Below, one piece after another: positions 8,530-17,579 of a DNA stretch of 64,000 nt (positions within the stretch are counted from its first letter, which is position 1; each line of letters opens with the position of its first letter). The notes below the pieces were generated by a model. It saw nothing but the letters and a program-made list of their open reading frames with translations, searched no databases and had not been told where the DNA came from. The stretch spans positions 124,001 through 188,000 of the forward strand of contig NZ_JACVHF010000002.1 in the NCBI RefSeq assembly GCF_014502795.1, read 5' to 3'. Source of the stretch: Heliobacterium chlorum (lineage in GTDB: Bacteria; Bacillota; Desulfitobacteriia; Heliobacteriales; Heliobacteriaceae). The position numbers were made by a program, and so were the translations under genes.

Positions 8530-9459
8530 CTACAGATCAGCGAACAAGGCGGTGCTCAGGTAGCGTTCTCCCGTATCGGGAATAATGACGACGATGCGCT
8601 TCCCATGATTCTCCGGGCGTTGGGCGATGATAGAAGCCGCAAAGACGGCAGCTCCCGACGAAACACCGACGAGCAAGCCTTCCTCCCGAGTGAGCCGGCG
8701 GCTTGTGTTCAATGCGTCGTCATCATCGACGGGAATGATTTCATCGATGATATCGGTATTCAAAACTTCCGGTACAAAGCCTGCGCCGATCCCTTGAATC
8801 TGATGGGGACCAGGCTTGCCACCGGAGAGAATGGCCGATCCAGAGGGTTCGACGGCGATCACTTGCAGGGCAGGATTGTATTTCTTTAGCACCTCAGCGG
8901 TGCCGGTGAGAGTACCGCCGGTTCCAACACCAGCGACAAAAACATCGACCTTTCCCTCCGTGTCCCGCCAAATCTCTTCACCGGTGGTAGCACGGTGTAT
9001 AGCCGGATTGGCAGGGTTGGCAAACTGCTGGGGCATGATGGCTCCAGGAGTGTTTTTGACGATCTCTTCGGCTTTTAAGACGGCCCCGCGCATTCCTTCG
9101 ATGCTAGGCGTCAGTACAAGTTCAGCGCCAAAAGCTTTTAAAAGATTGCGACGTTCCAGACTGAACGATTCCGGCATGGTGAGAACCAGTTTATATCCCT
9201 TCACTGCAGCGGCTAAAGCGAGGCCGATCCCTGTATTTCCGCTCGTCGGCTCCACGATGACGGCGCCCGGTTTGAGCAAACCTCGTTCTTCGGCATCTTG
9301 GATCATGTGCAGGCCGATACGATCCTTCACGCTGCCGCCGGGGTTGAAAAATTCTAGTTTGGCGAGTATTTCTGCAGATTCGGAACCAGCGATCCGGTTC
9401 AAACGAACCAGTGGTGTATTGCCGATCAGTTCGGTAACATTCTTGGCGATAGGGGCCAT
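8530..9459 (-). CDS. cysK: Cysteine synthase A (O-acetylserine sulfhydrylase), copy 1
   Basis: A 309-residue PLP enzyme that makes cysteine from O-acetylserine and sulfide. The PLP-binding lysine lies in [11 protein letters not shown] (K45), the substrate loop in PTSGNTGIG, and the phosphate-binding loop in [11 protein letters not shown] choose ATG 9459, with GGGAGAG eight bases upstream, not the GTG at 9468 that overlaps it. A second CysK of the same length is encoded at 12469-13398. This copy has its own promoter with a CymR-like palindrome. Confidence 0.95.
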   Translation of the reverse strand: MAPIAKNVTELIGNTPLVRLNRIAGSESAEILAKLEFFNPGGSVKDRIGLHMIQDAEERGLLKPGAVIVEPTSGNTGIGLALAAAVKGYKLVLTMPESFSLERRNLLKAFGAELVLTPSIEGMRGAVLKAEEIVKNTPGAIMPQQFANPANPAIHRATTGEEIWRDTEGKVDVFVAGVGTGGTLTGTAEVLKKYNPALQVIAVEPSGSAILSGGKPGPHQIQGIGAGFVPEVLNTDIIDEIIPVDDDDALNTSRRLTREEGLLVGVSSGAAVFAASIIAQRPENHGKRIVVIIPDTGERYLSTALFADL

Positions 9460-9484
9460 AACGATCACTCTCCCAATCGATACA

Positions 9485-9554
9485 ATCCGACTATTTAGGT
9501 CGGAATATGATAAATTATTATTACCATGATACGTGAGGCGAGCAAGGCTGTCAA
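9485..9554 (-). promoter_or_regulatory. cysK promoter and Rrf2/CymR-like operator
   Basis: On the minus strand TTGACA (9554-9549) and TATCAT (9531-9526) are 17 bases apart, giving a start near 9519. Just downstream, at 9485-9506, lies the inverted repeat ATCCGAC-TATTTAG-GTCGGAAT. This shape is typical of Rrf2-family repressors such as CymR or IscR. Similar sites follow the promoters at 12269 and 13417. Confidence 0.6.
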
Positions 9555-9702
9555 GGGAATGGGGCAGCTTTTCCTTTGAAAAAGCAATTTCTTCGATTTG
9601 TGCAAAAAACTATGCAAAAAAGTCTTGACGGGAACGGCAGATCGCATTTATTTTTATAGCAGTCGCAACTGAAATGGCGAAATGACAACCGAATAATCTT
9701 GT

Positions 9703-9808
9703 TTCTTATCAAGAGTCGGCGGAGGGACTGGCCCGATGAAGCCCGGCAACCAGCAAGTATACACTTGTATGGTGCCAATTCCTGCAGGGGAAACCCTGAA
9801 AGATAAGA
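9703..9808 (+). ncRNA. SAM-I (S-box) riboswitch aptamer
   Basis: The conserved S-box blocks occur in order: CTTATCAAGAG, GGAGGGACTGGCCC, ATGAAGCCCGGCAACC, GGTGCCAATTCC, and closing GAAAGATAAG. The P1 strands CTTATC (9704) and GATAAG (9802) pair. When SAM is abundant, the following terminator forms and metI-metC is shut off. A plausible promoter is TTGACG at 9625 with an AT-rich -10 seventeen bases on. Confidence 0.97.
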
Positions 9809-9818
9809 CTTACTGCCG

Positions 9819-9868
9819 ATCAACGGGTCTTTTCTTTCAGAGAGAAGATCCGTTTTCATTTTTCTGAC
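9819..9868 (+). terminator. Riboswitch-controlled terminator
   Basis: The stem AACGGGTCTTTTCT / AGAGAAGATCCGTT, with two G-U pairs, is followed by TTCATTTTT. It sits between the S-box aptamer and metI, as expected of a transcription-attenuating expression platform. Confidence 0.9.
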
Positions 9869-9924
9869 AATGCCCTCTTGCATGGGCAGGCAGTAAGACA
9901 AGAAAACGAAGGAGAGTAGAGAAC

Positions 9925-11064
9925 ATGCATATTGAATCCCTCTTGGTCCAGGCCGGCAATGGAAAAGATCAGGTTACTGGTGCCGTCAGCTTTCCTATCT
10001 ATCAAACAGCCACTTTTCGTCACCCCGCTTTAGGGGAGAGTACAGGTTATGATTACAGCCGTTCGGGAAACCCGACTCGACAGGTACTGGAAGAACTGAT
10101 CGCTAACCTGGAGGGAGGAGTACGGGGTCTGGCCTTTTCTTCCGGATTGGCAGCGATCACGAACGTCTTATCCCTATTTCGTCCAGGCGACCACCTGATC
10201 CTCTGTCAAGACCTCTATGGGGGAACCTACCGGCTTCTGGAGCAGGTCTATGGACCATGGGGATTGACAGCGAGTTATGTTGACACGAGCGATCTGGAAC
10301 AAGTTTACGGGGCCATAACCGATCAAACGAAAGCCATATTTATCGAGACGCCAACGAATCCGACGATGAGAATTACAGACCTATCTGCTGTAAGCAAGAT
10401 TTGCCGGGAACAAGATTTGCTGCTCATCGTGGATAACACGTTTATGAGCCCCTATCTGCAGCAGCCTATCGCATTAGGAGCCCATATTGTCGTCCACAGT
10501 GGAACCAAATATCTGGGTGGCCATAATGATGTGGTCGCTGGACTCGTCGTTGCAGCGACGGAAGAGATCGGGGAACGGCTGGCATTTCATCAGAATGCAT
10601 CCGGTGCCGTATTGGGACCTTGGGATGCTTGGCTGCTTGTTCGAGGAATAAAGACGTTGGGACTCCGGCTTGACCGAGCCCAGGAAAATGCGGCTGCGAT
10701 TGCCCGCTGGCTGGAAACACATCCCGCTGTAGAGGGCGTTGATTTTATCGGCTTGGAGAATCACCCCGGGAGAGAAGTTCATTTCCGACAAGCGAAGGGG
10801 CCAGGTGCCATGATCTCATTTCGCGTCAAAGACCCGTCCATCATCGCCAGAGTGCTTCAGCGAATTCAACTGATTTCTTTCGCCGAAAGTTTGGGCGGTG
10901 TCGAGTCATTGCTTACCTTTCCAGCCCGTCAGACTCATGGCGACATCCCCTTAGAAATCCGGGAGCGCTGTGGTGTGACCGATTCGCTGTTACGGCTATC
11001 GGTGGGTATTGAAAATGTGCAGGATTTGATCGCTGACTTGGATCAGGCACTCACATTCAAATAA
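9925..11064 (+). CDS. metI: Cystathionine gamma-synthase / O-acetylhomoserine thiolyase, MetI type
   Basis: A 379-residue PLP enzyme of the Cys/Met metabolism family. It joins cysteine (or sulfide) to an activated homoserine. The PLP lysine is in HSGTKYLGGHND (about K195). The sequence closely follows the pattern of B. subtilis MetI, including GESTGYDYSRSGNPTRQ and CFAESLGG-like FAESLGGVESLLTFPA. The metI-metC order behind an S-box riboswitch is the same as in B. subtilis. GAAGGAGAG precedes the ATG. Enzymes of this family are hard to separate by sequence, so context decides. Confidence 0.85.
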   Translation: MHIESLLVQAGNGKDQVTGAVSFPIYQTATFRHPALGESTGYDYSRSGNPTRQVLEELIANLEGGVRGLAFSSGLAAITNVLSLFRPGDHLILCQDLYGGTYRLLEQVYGPWGLTASYVDTSDLEQVYGAITDQTKAIFIETPTNPTMRITDLSAVSKICREQDLLLIVDNTFMSPYLQQPIALGAHIVVHSGTKYLGGHNDVVAGLVVAATEEIGERLAFHQNASGAVLGPWDAWLLVRGIKTLGLRLDRAQENAAAIARWLETHPAVEGVDFIGLENHPGREVHFRQAKGPGAMISFRVKDPSIIARVLQRIQLISFAESLGGVESLLTFPARQTHGDIPLEIRERCGVTDSLLRLSVGIENVQDLIADLDQALTFK

Positions 11065-11090
11065 ATGATTTTTTGAAAGGCTGTTGAACG

Positions 11091-12236
11091 ATGAAACTAC
11101 ATCCGTCCACATTGGTGGTTCACTCGGGCGTTGAACCGGAAGAACATACTGGGGCCTCTTCGGTTCCGATTTTTATGGGATCCACCTTTCATCAGAAAGA
11201 CATCGATACCCCCCAGCCCTTTGATTACTCCCGTTCCGGCAATCCAACCCGTCAAGCTGTCGAAGAGACCATGGCTTTGCTGGAAGGAGGTACGCGAGGG
11301 TTCGCTTTTGCTTCCGGGATTGCAGCCATGTCTACCTGCCTTGGTTTGTTTAGTGCCGGTGACCATTTGATAGCTACTAGGGACATCTATGGCGGGACTT
11401 ATCGTTTATTGGACAAGGTCTGGTCAAATTTCGGCGTAGAGACGACCTTTGTCGATGCCACAGACATCGAAGCGATTCGGTCTGCAGCCCGGCCGAACAC
11501 CCGCGGTCTCGTCTTAGAAACACCTTCCAACCCCACATTGGCCATCACCGACCTGAGGGCCTGTGCGACTTTGGCCAAGGAACAGGGCTGGCTGACGATC
11601 GTGGACAATACCTTTATGACACCTTGTTTACAGAAACCTCTGGAACTGGGAATCGATGTTGTCGTACATAGCGCTACAAAATTTTTAGGGGGCCACAGCG
11701 ATTTGATCGCCGGCGCCGTTGTCGTTAAAGACGACAAGCTAGGAAAGCGGATCGGTTTTTTACAGAACGCCTTTGGCGCGATCTTGAGTCCCCATGATAG
11801 CTGGCTGCTCTTGCGAGGAATCAAAACCTTGGCCGTACGGATGGAAGCTTCGCAACGAGGGGCTGCTCAGGTGGTAGATTACTTGTCTGGTCATCCCAAA
11901 GTAAAGCGCGTCTATTATCCCGGTTTGTCCAGCCATCCCGGTCAGGAAATCCACTGTCAACAAGCCAAGGGAGCGGGAGCTGTCCTCTCTTTTGATCTAG
12001 GCGGCAAAGATGAAGTGAAAAAACTGTTTGCTCATATCAAGTTACCCCTCGTGGCGGTCAGCCTTGGCGGGGTGGAAAGCATCCTTTCTTATCCGGCGAC
12101 AATGTCTCACGCGGCGATGGAACCAGCGGAACGGGAGAAGCGCGGCATCGGGCCTGGATTAGTCCGCTTGTCTGTGGGCCTAGAAGATCCCGATGATTTA
12201 AAGGCAGACCTCGAAGAAGCCTTAAAGGCACTGTAA
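11091..12236 (+). CDS. metC: Cystathionine beta-lyase, MetC type
   Basis: A 381-residue PLP enzyme of the same fold as the gene before it. It most likely cleaves cystathionine to homocysteine, pyruvate and ammonia. The PLP lysine is in HSATKFLGGHSD (about K197). The segment STFHQKDID resembles B. subtilis MetC. The gap to metI is 26 bases and holds a GAAAGG ribosome binding site, so both share the SAM riboswitch. Cystathionine gamma-lyase activity cannot be excluded. Confidence 0.82.
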   Translation: MKLHPSTLVVHSGVEPEEHTGASSVPIFMGSTFHQKDIDTPQPFDYSRSGNPTRQAVEETMALLEGGTRGFAFASGIAAMSTCLGLFSAGDHLIATRDIYGGTYRLLDKVWSNFGVETTFVDATDIEAIRSAARPNTRGLVLETPSNPTLAITDLRACATLAKEQGWLTIVDNTFMTPCLQKPLELGIDVVVHSATKFLGGHSDLIAGAVVVKDDKLGKRIGFLQNAFGAILSPHDSWLLLRGIKTLAVRMEASQRGAAQVVDYLSGHPKVKRVYYPGLSSHPGQEIHCQQAKGAGAVLSFDLGGKDEVKKLFAHIKLPLVAVSLGGVESILSYPATMSHAAMEPAEREKRGIGPGLVRLSVGLEDPDDLKADLEEALKAL

Positions 12237-12268
12237 GTCTAAATTAAAGAAATCTGTAAAATAACCCG

Positions 12269-12326
12269 TTGACAACAGGACAAACAGCCTTTAATATCAT
12301 AAATATAAATCGAATAACTCGGAATT
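12269..12326 (+). promoter_or_regulatory. Promoter of second cysK with CymR-like site
   Basis: TTGACA (12269-12274) and TAATAT (12292-12297) are 17 bases apart, giving a start near 12304. At 12305-12326 lies TAAATCGA-ATAAC-TCGGAATTA, an imperfect inverted repeat ending in the CGGAATT half-site typical of CymR sites in Bacillus. The position, just after the start, matches that at the first cysK. Confidence 0.55.
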
Positions 12327-12331
12327 ACGTG

Positions 12332-12408
12332 CTGACCGGAAATACCGGAGGCCGGCGGGTAACCTATCGAAGATAAGGAAGGTTGCCCTCGGCCTCCTTT
12401 TGTTTTTG
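12332..12408 (+). terminator. Leader terminator (probable attenuator) before cysK copy 2
   Basis: A strong hairpin pairs GGAGGCC(GG)CGGGTAACCT with AGGTTGCCCTCGGCCTCC, followed by TTTTGTTTTT. It lies inside the leader, about 40 bases after the predicted start and 60 bases before the cysK ATG, so it would cut off cysK transcripts unless relieved. A smaller hairpin CCGG-AAATA-CCGG just upstream overlaps its left arm and could compete. I do not recognise a known riboswitch in this short leader. Confidence 0.7.
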
Positions 12409-12468
12409 AAAAGCAGTAACATGAAAAAAGTCAAACAAGGAAAATTTATAAACATGGAGGGAACCAAA

Positions 12469-13398
12469 ATGGCCAAAATTATTGAGAATTTAACGGACTT
12501 GATCGGAAAGACTCCGCTGGTAAAACTCAATCGGGTGACCGAGGGAACCGTCGGTAAGGTCGTCGTCAAACTGGAGTATTTCAACCCCGGCGGCAGTGTG
12601 AAAGACCGCATCGGTTATGCCATGATCAAAGACGCTGAAGAAAAGGGACTTATCAATCAAGATACAGTCATCGTTGAACCGACGAGCGGAAACACCGGCA
12701 TCGCCCTAGCCCTGGTTGCGGCGGCCCGGGGCTACCGGCTGATCTTAACGATGCCGGAGACGATGAGTGTAGAGCGACGGAACCTCCTAAAGGCTTATGG
12801 AGCTGAACTCGTCCTCACTGCTGGTTCAGAAGGCATGAAAGGAGCTGTTCGCAAGGCTGAGGAACTGGCAGCCGAGATCCCTAACTCTTTCATACCGCAA
12901 CAGTTCAAGAACCCGGCGAACCCGGAGATCCACCGGCATACGACAGCGGAGGAGATTTGGAACGACACAGACGGCCAGATCGACATCCTGGTCGGTGGTA
13001 TTGGTACAGGAGGAACGATTACCGGCGTAGGGGAGACACTGAAAAAGCGCAAAGCCGATTTGCAGGTGGTTGCGGTGGAACCATTTGATTCTCCAGTATT
13101 CTCCGGTGGGCAGCCGGGACCTCATAAGATTCAAGGAATTGGCCCTGGCTTCATCCCAGACGTATTAAATCTCGCTATTGTCGACGAGATCTACAAGGTC
13201 AAAAATGAAGAAGCCCTGGAAACGGGCCGTCGTTTAGCCCGTGAAGAGGGAATTCTCGTCGGAATTTCTTCCGGTGCCGCTGCCTTTGCCGCTCTAGAAA
13301 TCGCCAAGCGACCGGAAAACGCAGGAAAACTTATCGTAACCATACTGCCTGATACAGGAGAGCGTTATCTTAGCACCGCCCTCTTCCAAGAAGTGTAA
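12469..13398 (+). CDS. cysK: Cysteine synthase A (O-acetylserine sulfhydrylase), copy 2
   Basis: A 309-residue PLP enzyme, the second O-acetylserine sulfhydrylase in this region. The PLP lysine is K45 in [11 protein letters not shown], with PTSGNTGIA and [10 protein letters not shown] further on. I choose ATG 12469, preceded by ATGGAGGGAA, which gives the same length as copy 1. It lies between the SAM-controlled metI-metC pair and the yezD-metY unit and has its own promoter, CymR-like site and attenuator. One copy may serve sulfide assimilation and the other thiosulfate or another sulfur donor, but no residue I can read decides this. Confidence 0.95.
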   Translation: MAKIIENLTDLIGKTPLVKLNRVTEGTVGKVVVKLEYFNPGGSVKDRIGYAMIKDAEEKGLINQDTVIVEPTSGNTGIALALVAAARGYRLILTMPETMSVERRNLLKAYGAELVLTAGSEGMKGAVRKAEELAAEIPNSFIPQQFKNPANPEIHRHTTAEEIWNDTDGQIDILVGGIGTGGTITGVGETLKKRKADLQVVAVEPFDSPVFSGGQPGPHKIQGIGPGFIPDVLNLAIVDEIYKVKNEEALETGRRLAREEGILVGISSGAAAFAALEIAKRPENAGKLIVTILPDTGERYLSTALFQEV

Positions 13399-13416
13399 TC
13401 AGGTGGCAAAAATGTG

Positions 13417-13483
13417 TTGACATTCCACTCTGGTAGGCTCTATACTCACCTTAATTCAAGTAATCAAATCGGATTTGTTTGAT
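13417..13483 (+). promoter_or_regulatory. Promoter and palindrome before the yezD-metY unit
   Basis: TTGACA (13417-13422) and TATACT (13441-13446) are 18 bases apart. The start would be near 13453. At 13463-13483 lies a palindrome with the core CAAATC-G-GATTTG inside longer arms ATCAAA / TTTGAT. The TCGGATT core recalls the sites at the two cysK genes, though the match is weaker. Confidence 0.5.
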
Positions 13484-13506
13484 ATCTTGAGGAGGTGGAA
13501 AGCGGA

Positions 13507-13674
13507 GTGGAAGAAAACAGAGATAAAGATAATGATAACGATATAATTTCCTTGGAAGTACTCGAACGGATTGAAAAAGAAATCAAAAGGATAAAACACG
13601 GGACGATTACCTTAATCATTCAAGATTCCCATGTCATCCAAATGAACAAGTTTGAAAAGATCCGCTTTCGATAA
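13507..13674 (+). CDS. yezD: YezD-family small protein (DUF2292), copy 1
   Basis: A 55-residue protein with a GTG start eight bases after AGGAGGTGG. The acidic N-terminus is followed by the DUF2292 core: a short helix, then GTITLIIQDSHVIQMNK and EKIRFR at the end. The function is unknown; members occur beside sulfur assimilation genes, as here with metY. It is too short for many gene finders. A second copy follows in the same unit. Confidence 0.8.
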   Translation: MEENRDKDNDNDIISLEVLERIEKEIKRIKHGTITLIIQDSHVIQMNKFEKIRFR

Positions 13675-13745
13675 AGCCTTGATCAAGATTTTGAGTAACC
13701 TACTCGAACGCGGGAATGGGAATCTGGTTGAAAAGGAGCAGTCTC

Positions 13746-13958
13746 ATGTTTGAAAGCCGGCAAAGTCCTCCGAACACGTCCAGTCAAAAAAATAATCACA
13801 ACGTAAGCCCCACAGGAGTGCGAATTATCGAGGCCGTTCGTGGATTGAAATACGGCGAAGTGGTCATCGTCGTACAGAACGGCCGTATCGTTCAACTAGA
13901 ACGGACGGAAAAACTACGGTTCCCTCAAGTAGAAGGAGCTTACGGAGACGGAATATAG
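13746..13958 (+). CDS. yezD: YezD-family small protein (DUF2292), copy 2
   Basis: A 70-residue protein. I take ATG 13746, with AAAAGGAG seven bases upstream. A Ser/Asn/Gln-rich N-terminus (about 25 residues) precedes the DUF2292 core (GEVVIVVQNGRIVQLERTEK). It is 20 bases before metY in the same direction. The core clearly matches that of the protein encoded just upstream, so the two arose by duplication. Function unknown; a role in sulfur or methionine metabolism is inferred from context. Confidence 0.8.
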   Translation: MFESRQSPPNTSSQKNNHNVSPTGVRIIEAVRGLKYGEVVIVVQNGRIVQLERTEKLRFPQVEGAYGDGI

Positions 13959-13963
13959 ATTAG

Positions 13964-15265
<1,302 letters not shown>

Positions 15266-15286
15266 AAACATAATATATAAAAACCG

Positions 15287-15341
15287 GGGGCTAAGCAGTT
15301 TCAACCCGAATGTTCGGAGGACTGCTTAGCCCTTTTAAATG
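15287..15341 (+). terminator. Intrinsic terminator after metY
   Basis: GGGCTAAGCAGT pairs perfectly with ACTGCTTAGCCC around a 21-base loop and is followed by TTTT. It ends the yezD-metY unit, although larE begins close behind and may depend on read-through. Confidence 0.8.
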
Positions 15342-15354
15342 GGGGATGAACAGG

Positions 15355-16152
15355 ATGCAAATGACCGAGAAACTTCAACGATTGCAGCAAATCCTCAAAG
15401 AAATGGACCGAGTGCTTGTCGCTTATTCCGGCGGCGTCGATAGTACTTTCTTGCTGAAAGTGGCTTACGACACGCTGGGGATAAACACACTCGGGGTGTT
15501 GGGAATCTCCGAAACGGTTCCGCGAGATCAAATTTTCGAGGCACAGAGGATGGCCGAAGATATCGGCGTTCCCTTTCAAAAGGTCGACACAGACGAATTC
15601 CAGCGGGAGGAATTTGTTCAAAACGGGCCGGACCGGTGTTTTCACTGTAAAACGGCCCTTTTTCAACGGTTGTGGGAAATAGCTACGGAAAAAGGTTTCC
15701 CCCATATCGTCGATGGCAACAATGCCGATGACGTGGGCGATTATCGCCCGGGAATGAAAGCGGCTCGAAACCTAAACGTACGTAGTCCTCTGATGGAAAC
15801 CGGATTAACGAAGGAGGAGATTCGAGAACTTTCCCGCCAATTAGGTCTACCTACATGGAATCAAGCGGCTTCACCCTGTTTGTCTTCGCGCTTCCCCTAT
15901 GGAACCCGCATCACCGAGGATGGGCTTATTCAGGTCGAAAAGGCGGAAAAGTATTTGAAAGAGCTCGGTTTTTACCAAGTGCGGGCACGCTATCACGACC
16001 GTTTGGTACGGATTGAAATCGATAAAGACAGCCTGCCAACGGCCGTCCAGAAGGCCGACCTGATCGTCAGTTATATGAAGAGTATCGGATTTTCTTTTGT
16101 AACCCTCGATTTAGCCGGTTACCGTCTCGGCAGCTTCAATGATTTGCTGTAA
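15355..16152 (+). CDS. larE: LarE-type ATP-dependent sacrificial sulfur transferase
   Basis: A 265-residue PP-loop ATP pyrophosphatase. LarE activates a pyridine carboxylate with ATP and supplies sulfur for the nickel-pincer cofactor of lactate racemase. The PP-loop SGGVDS is near residue 25. The SPCLSSRFPYGTRI motif places a cysteine near residue 176, the position of the sacrificial Cys in L. plantarum LarE. I take ATG 15355, nine bases after GGGGGA; earlier starts lie in the terminator. LarA, LarB and LarC are not in the window. Confidence 0.88.
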   Translation: MQMTEKLQRLQQILKEMDRVLVAYSGGVDSTFLLKVAYDTLGINTLGVLGISETVPRDQIFEAQRMAEDIGVPFQKVDTDEFQREEFVQNGPDRCFHCKTALFQRLWEIATEKGFPHIVDGNNADDVGDYRPGMKAARNLNVRSPLMETGLTKEEIRELSRQLGLPTWNQAASPCLSSRFPYGTRITEDGLIQVEKAEKYLKELGFYQVRARYHDRLVRIEIDKDSLPTAVQKADLIVSYMKSIGFSFVTLDLAGYRLGSFNDLL

Positions 16153-16162
16153 GAAGTTTGAA

Positions 16163-16206
16163 GACCTTTCTGTTCTCACAGGTGGAGGGCAGAAAGGTCT
16201 TTTTGT
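16163..16206 (+). terminator. Intrinsic terminator after larE
   Basis: AGACCTTTCTG pairs with CAGAAAGGTCT, followed by TTTTTG. Confidence 0.85.
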
Positions 16207-16252
16207 AAATAACTGCTTGTTTGATTCAAAAATAAACCAATGAAAATACAGG

Positions 16253-16356
16253 TTGACAATCCGCGCCAGTGATCTATATTAAATAAAGTGAAGATTAAGT
16301 TATTTTTTATTATTAACTAGGATTTTGACCGATCGATTTAATGATTAATTAAATCG
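16253..16356 (+). promoter_or_regulatory. Promoter and palindrome before the PilZ gene
   Basis: TTGACA at 16253-16258 is followed by TATATT (spacer 16) or TATTAA (spacer 18). Further down, at 16334-16356, is the perfect inverted repeat CGATTTAAT-N5-ATTAAATCG. It has no T-run, so it may be an operator or leader hairpin. Confidence 0.5.
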
Positions 16357-16373
16357 GAAACCGGGGGACGATT

Positions 16374-16886
16374 ATGTTTAAGGGTGTAGAGAGAAGAAAA
16401 GACCCTCGAACAGCCTTTCGGGAAAAACCCCTTTGTGCCTGTCTTCGGATGACAGTAAAAGGGGGAAAAGGGGCACAGCAGAGCAACCCCATCGACGTCT
16501 GTGTTTTCGACATCAGTCCTTCCGGTGCTCAATTTGTCTCCCATCTTAAGTTCCCTACCATCCATGAATTCGCTGATATGACGGTTCACTTTAAGACTCG
16601 TCTTTCCGGAAACATAAGCAACGAATCTCAGATTGTTTGGAGAAAGGAGCAAAGTGGATTTTACCGTTACGGAATCCGTTTTCTCCATCCCGATGAGGGG
16701 GAAAAGAATTTGTTGCGAGTTCAAATCCATAATGCCGAAGTATTTTTACAAACCCGCGATATCGCCAACTTAACTGTAAACTGCAGCTTTTGCAGCAAAG
16801 ATAGGTGCCTTATGCGTGGGGTAGATACAGTCGGATTATTGAAAACGTCGGTCAGCCCTTCCGAATCGCACTTCAGCACAGCCTAA
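16374..16886 (+). CDS. PilZ domain protein (putative c-di-GMP receptor)
   Basis: A 170-residue soluble protein made mainly of a PilZ domain. The two c-di-GMP contact motifs are visible: RRKDPR near residues 6-11 (RxxxR) and DISPSGAQF near residue 45 (D/NxSxxG). Such proteins control motility or surface behaviour. The C-terminal 45 residues are outside the domain and hold three cysteines (CSFCSKDRC), a possible metal or disulfide site. It follows a promoter and is not in an operon. An HD-GYP phosphodiesterase in this window could act on the same nucleotide. Confidence 0.85.
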   Translation: MFKGVERRKDPRTAFREKPLCACLRMTVKGGKGAQQSNPIDVCVFDISPSGAQFVSHLKFPTIHEFADMTVHFKTRLSGNISNESQIVWRKEQSGFYRYGIRFLHPDEGEKNLLRVQIHNAEVFLQTRDIANLTVNCSFCSKDRCLMRGVDTVGLLKTSVSPSESHFSTA

Positions 16887-16994
16887 GCACAGGTCTTCGC
16901 CTCACCGCATAGATTGAAAACGACATTAGACCTTTCAATTTCCAGCTTTTGCTCATGATGGCGATGGATAAGAATCTCTTCCGGCAGGGGAAGG

Positions 16995-17573
16995 ATGGGG
17001 GTTCCGGTGTGCAACCATTCCGTTCCCAAAAAACAACAGGGGTTTACGCTATGGCTGACGGGTCTATCAGGTAGCGGAAAAACGACCTTGGCCAAGGTGA
17101 TCACCCAAGAATTGCAAGCTCGGGGGCGAAAAGTGGAACTCCTCGACGGAGAGGACATTCGGGAATACCTGTCGCCGGAGTCGGGATTTACCCGACAAGA
17201 GCGGTATGTGCAAATTAAACGCCTTGCATATCTGACCAAAATGTTGTCACGGAACGGCATTGCGGTAGTTGTGGCAGTGCTCGTGCCTTATCGGGAGATG
17301 CGGGAAATCATCCGGGCTCAGCACGAGGGCAACTTCGTAGAAGTCTATCTCAAAGCGCCTCTCGAAACATGCATCGCTCGAGACGTGAGAGGTCTTTATC
17401 AAAAAGCGTTGACCGGAGGAATCCGTTGGTTCACGGGTATCATCGATCCCTTTGAAACCCCCGTTGACCCTGAGCTTGTCGTGGAGACTCATCGGGACAC
17501 CCCGGAGAACTGCACCCGCCGGATTATCAGGAAGTTGGAGGAGTTGGGCTACCTAGAAGTGGTGAGTAGGTGA
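16995..17573 (+). CDS. cysC: Adenylylsulfate (APS) kinase
   Basis: A 192-residue P-loop kinase that converts APS and ATP to PAPS. The P-loop GLSGSGKT is at about residues 23-30. Family blocks follow: LLDGEDIRE, a GFTRQER segment, FVEVYLKAPLETC, ARDVRGLYQKA and FTGIIDPFE. The start is uncertain; ATG 16995 abuts GGGGAAGG, and GTG 17007 at better spacing is possible. The next gene encodes an AprB-like ferredoxin with an SD-like AGGTGA covering the cysC stop, so the two are translationally linked. No ATP sulfurylase is seen nearby. Confidence 0.9.
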   Translation: MGVPVCNHSVPKKQQGFTLWLTGLSGSGKTTLAKVITQELQARGRKVELLDGEDIREYLSPESGFTRQERYVQIKRLAYLTKMLSRNGIAVVVAVLVPYREMREIIRAQHEGNFVEVYLKAPLETCIARDVRGLYQKALTGGIRWFTGIIDPFETPVDPELVVETHRDTPENCTRRIIRKLEELGYLEVVSR

Positions 17574-17579
17574 TAGCTA

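Noticed and set aside
8816-9529. Long open frame antisense to cysK copy 1
   Set aside because: It is the mirror of a well-supported gene and has no ribosome binding site or family match.
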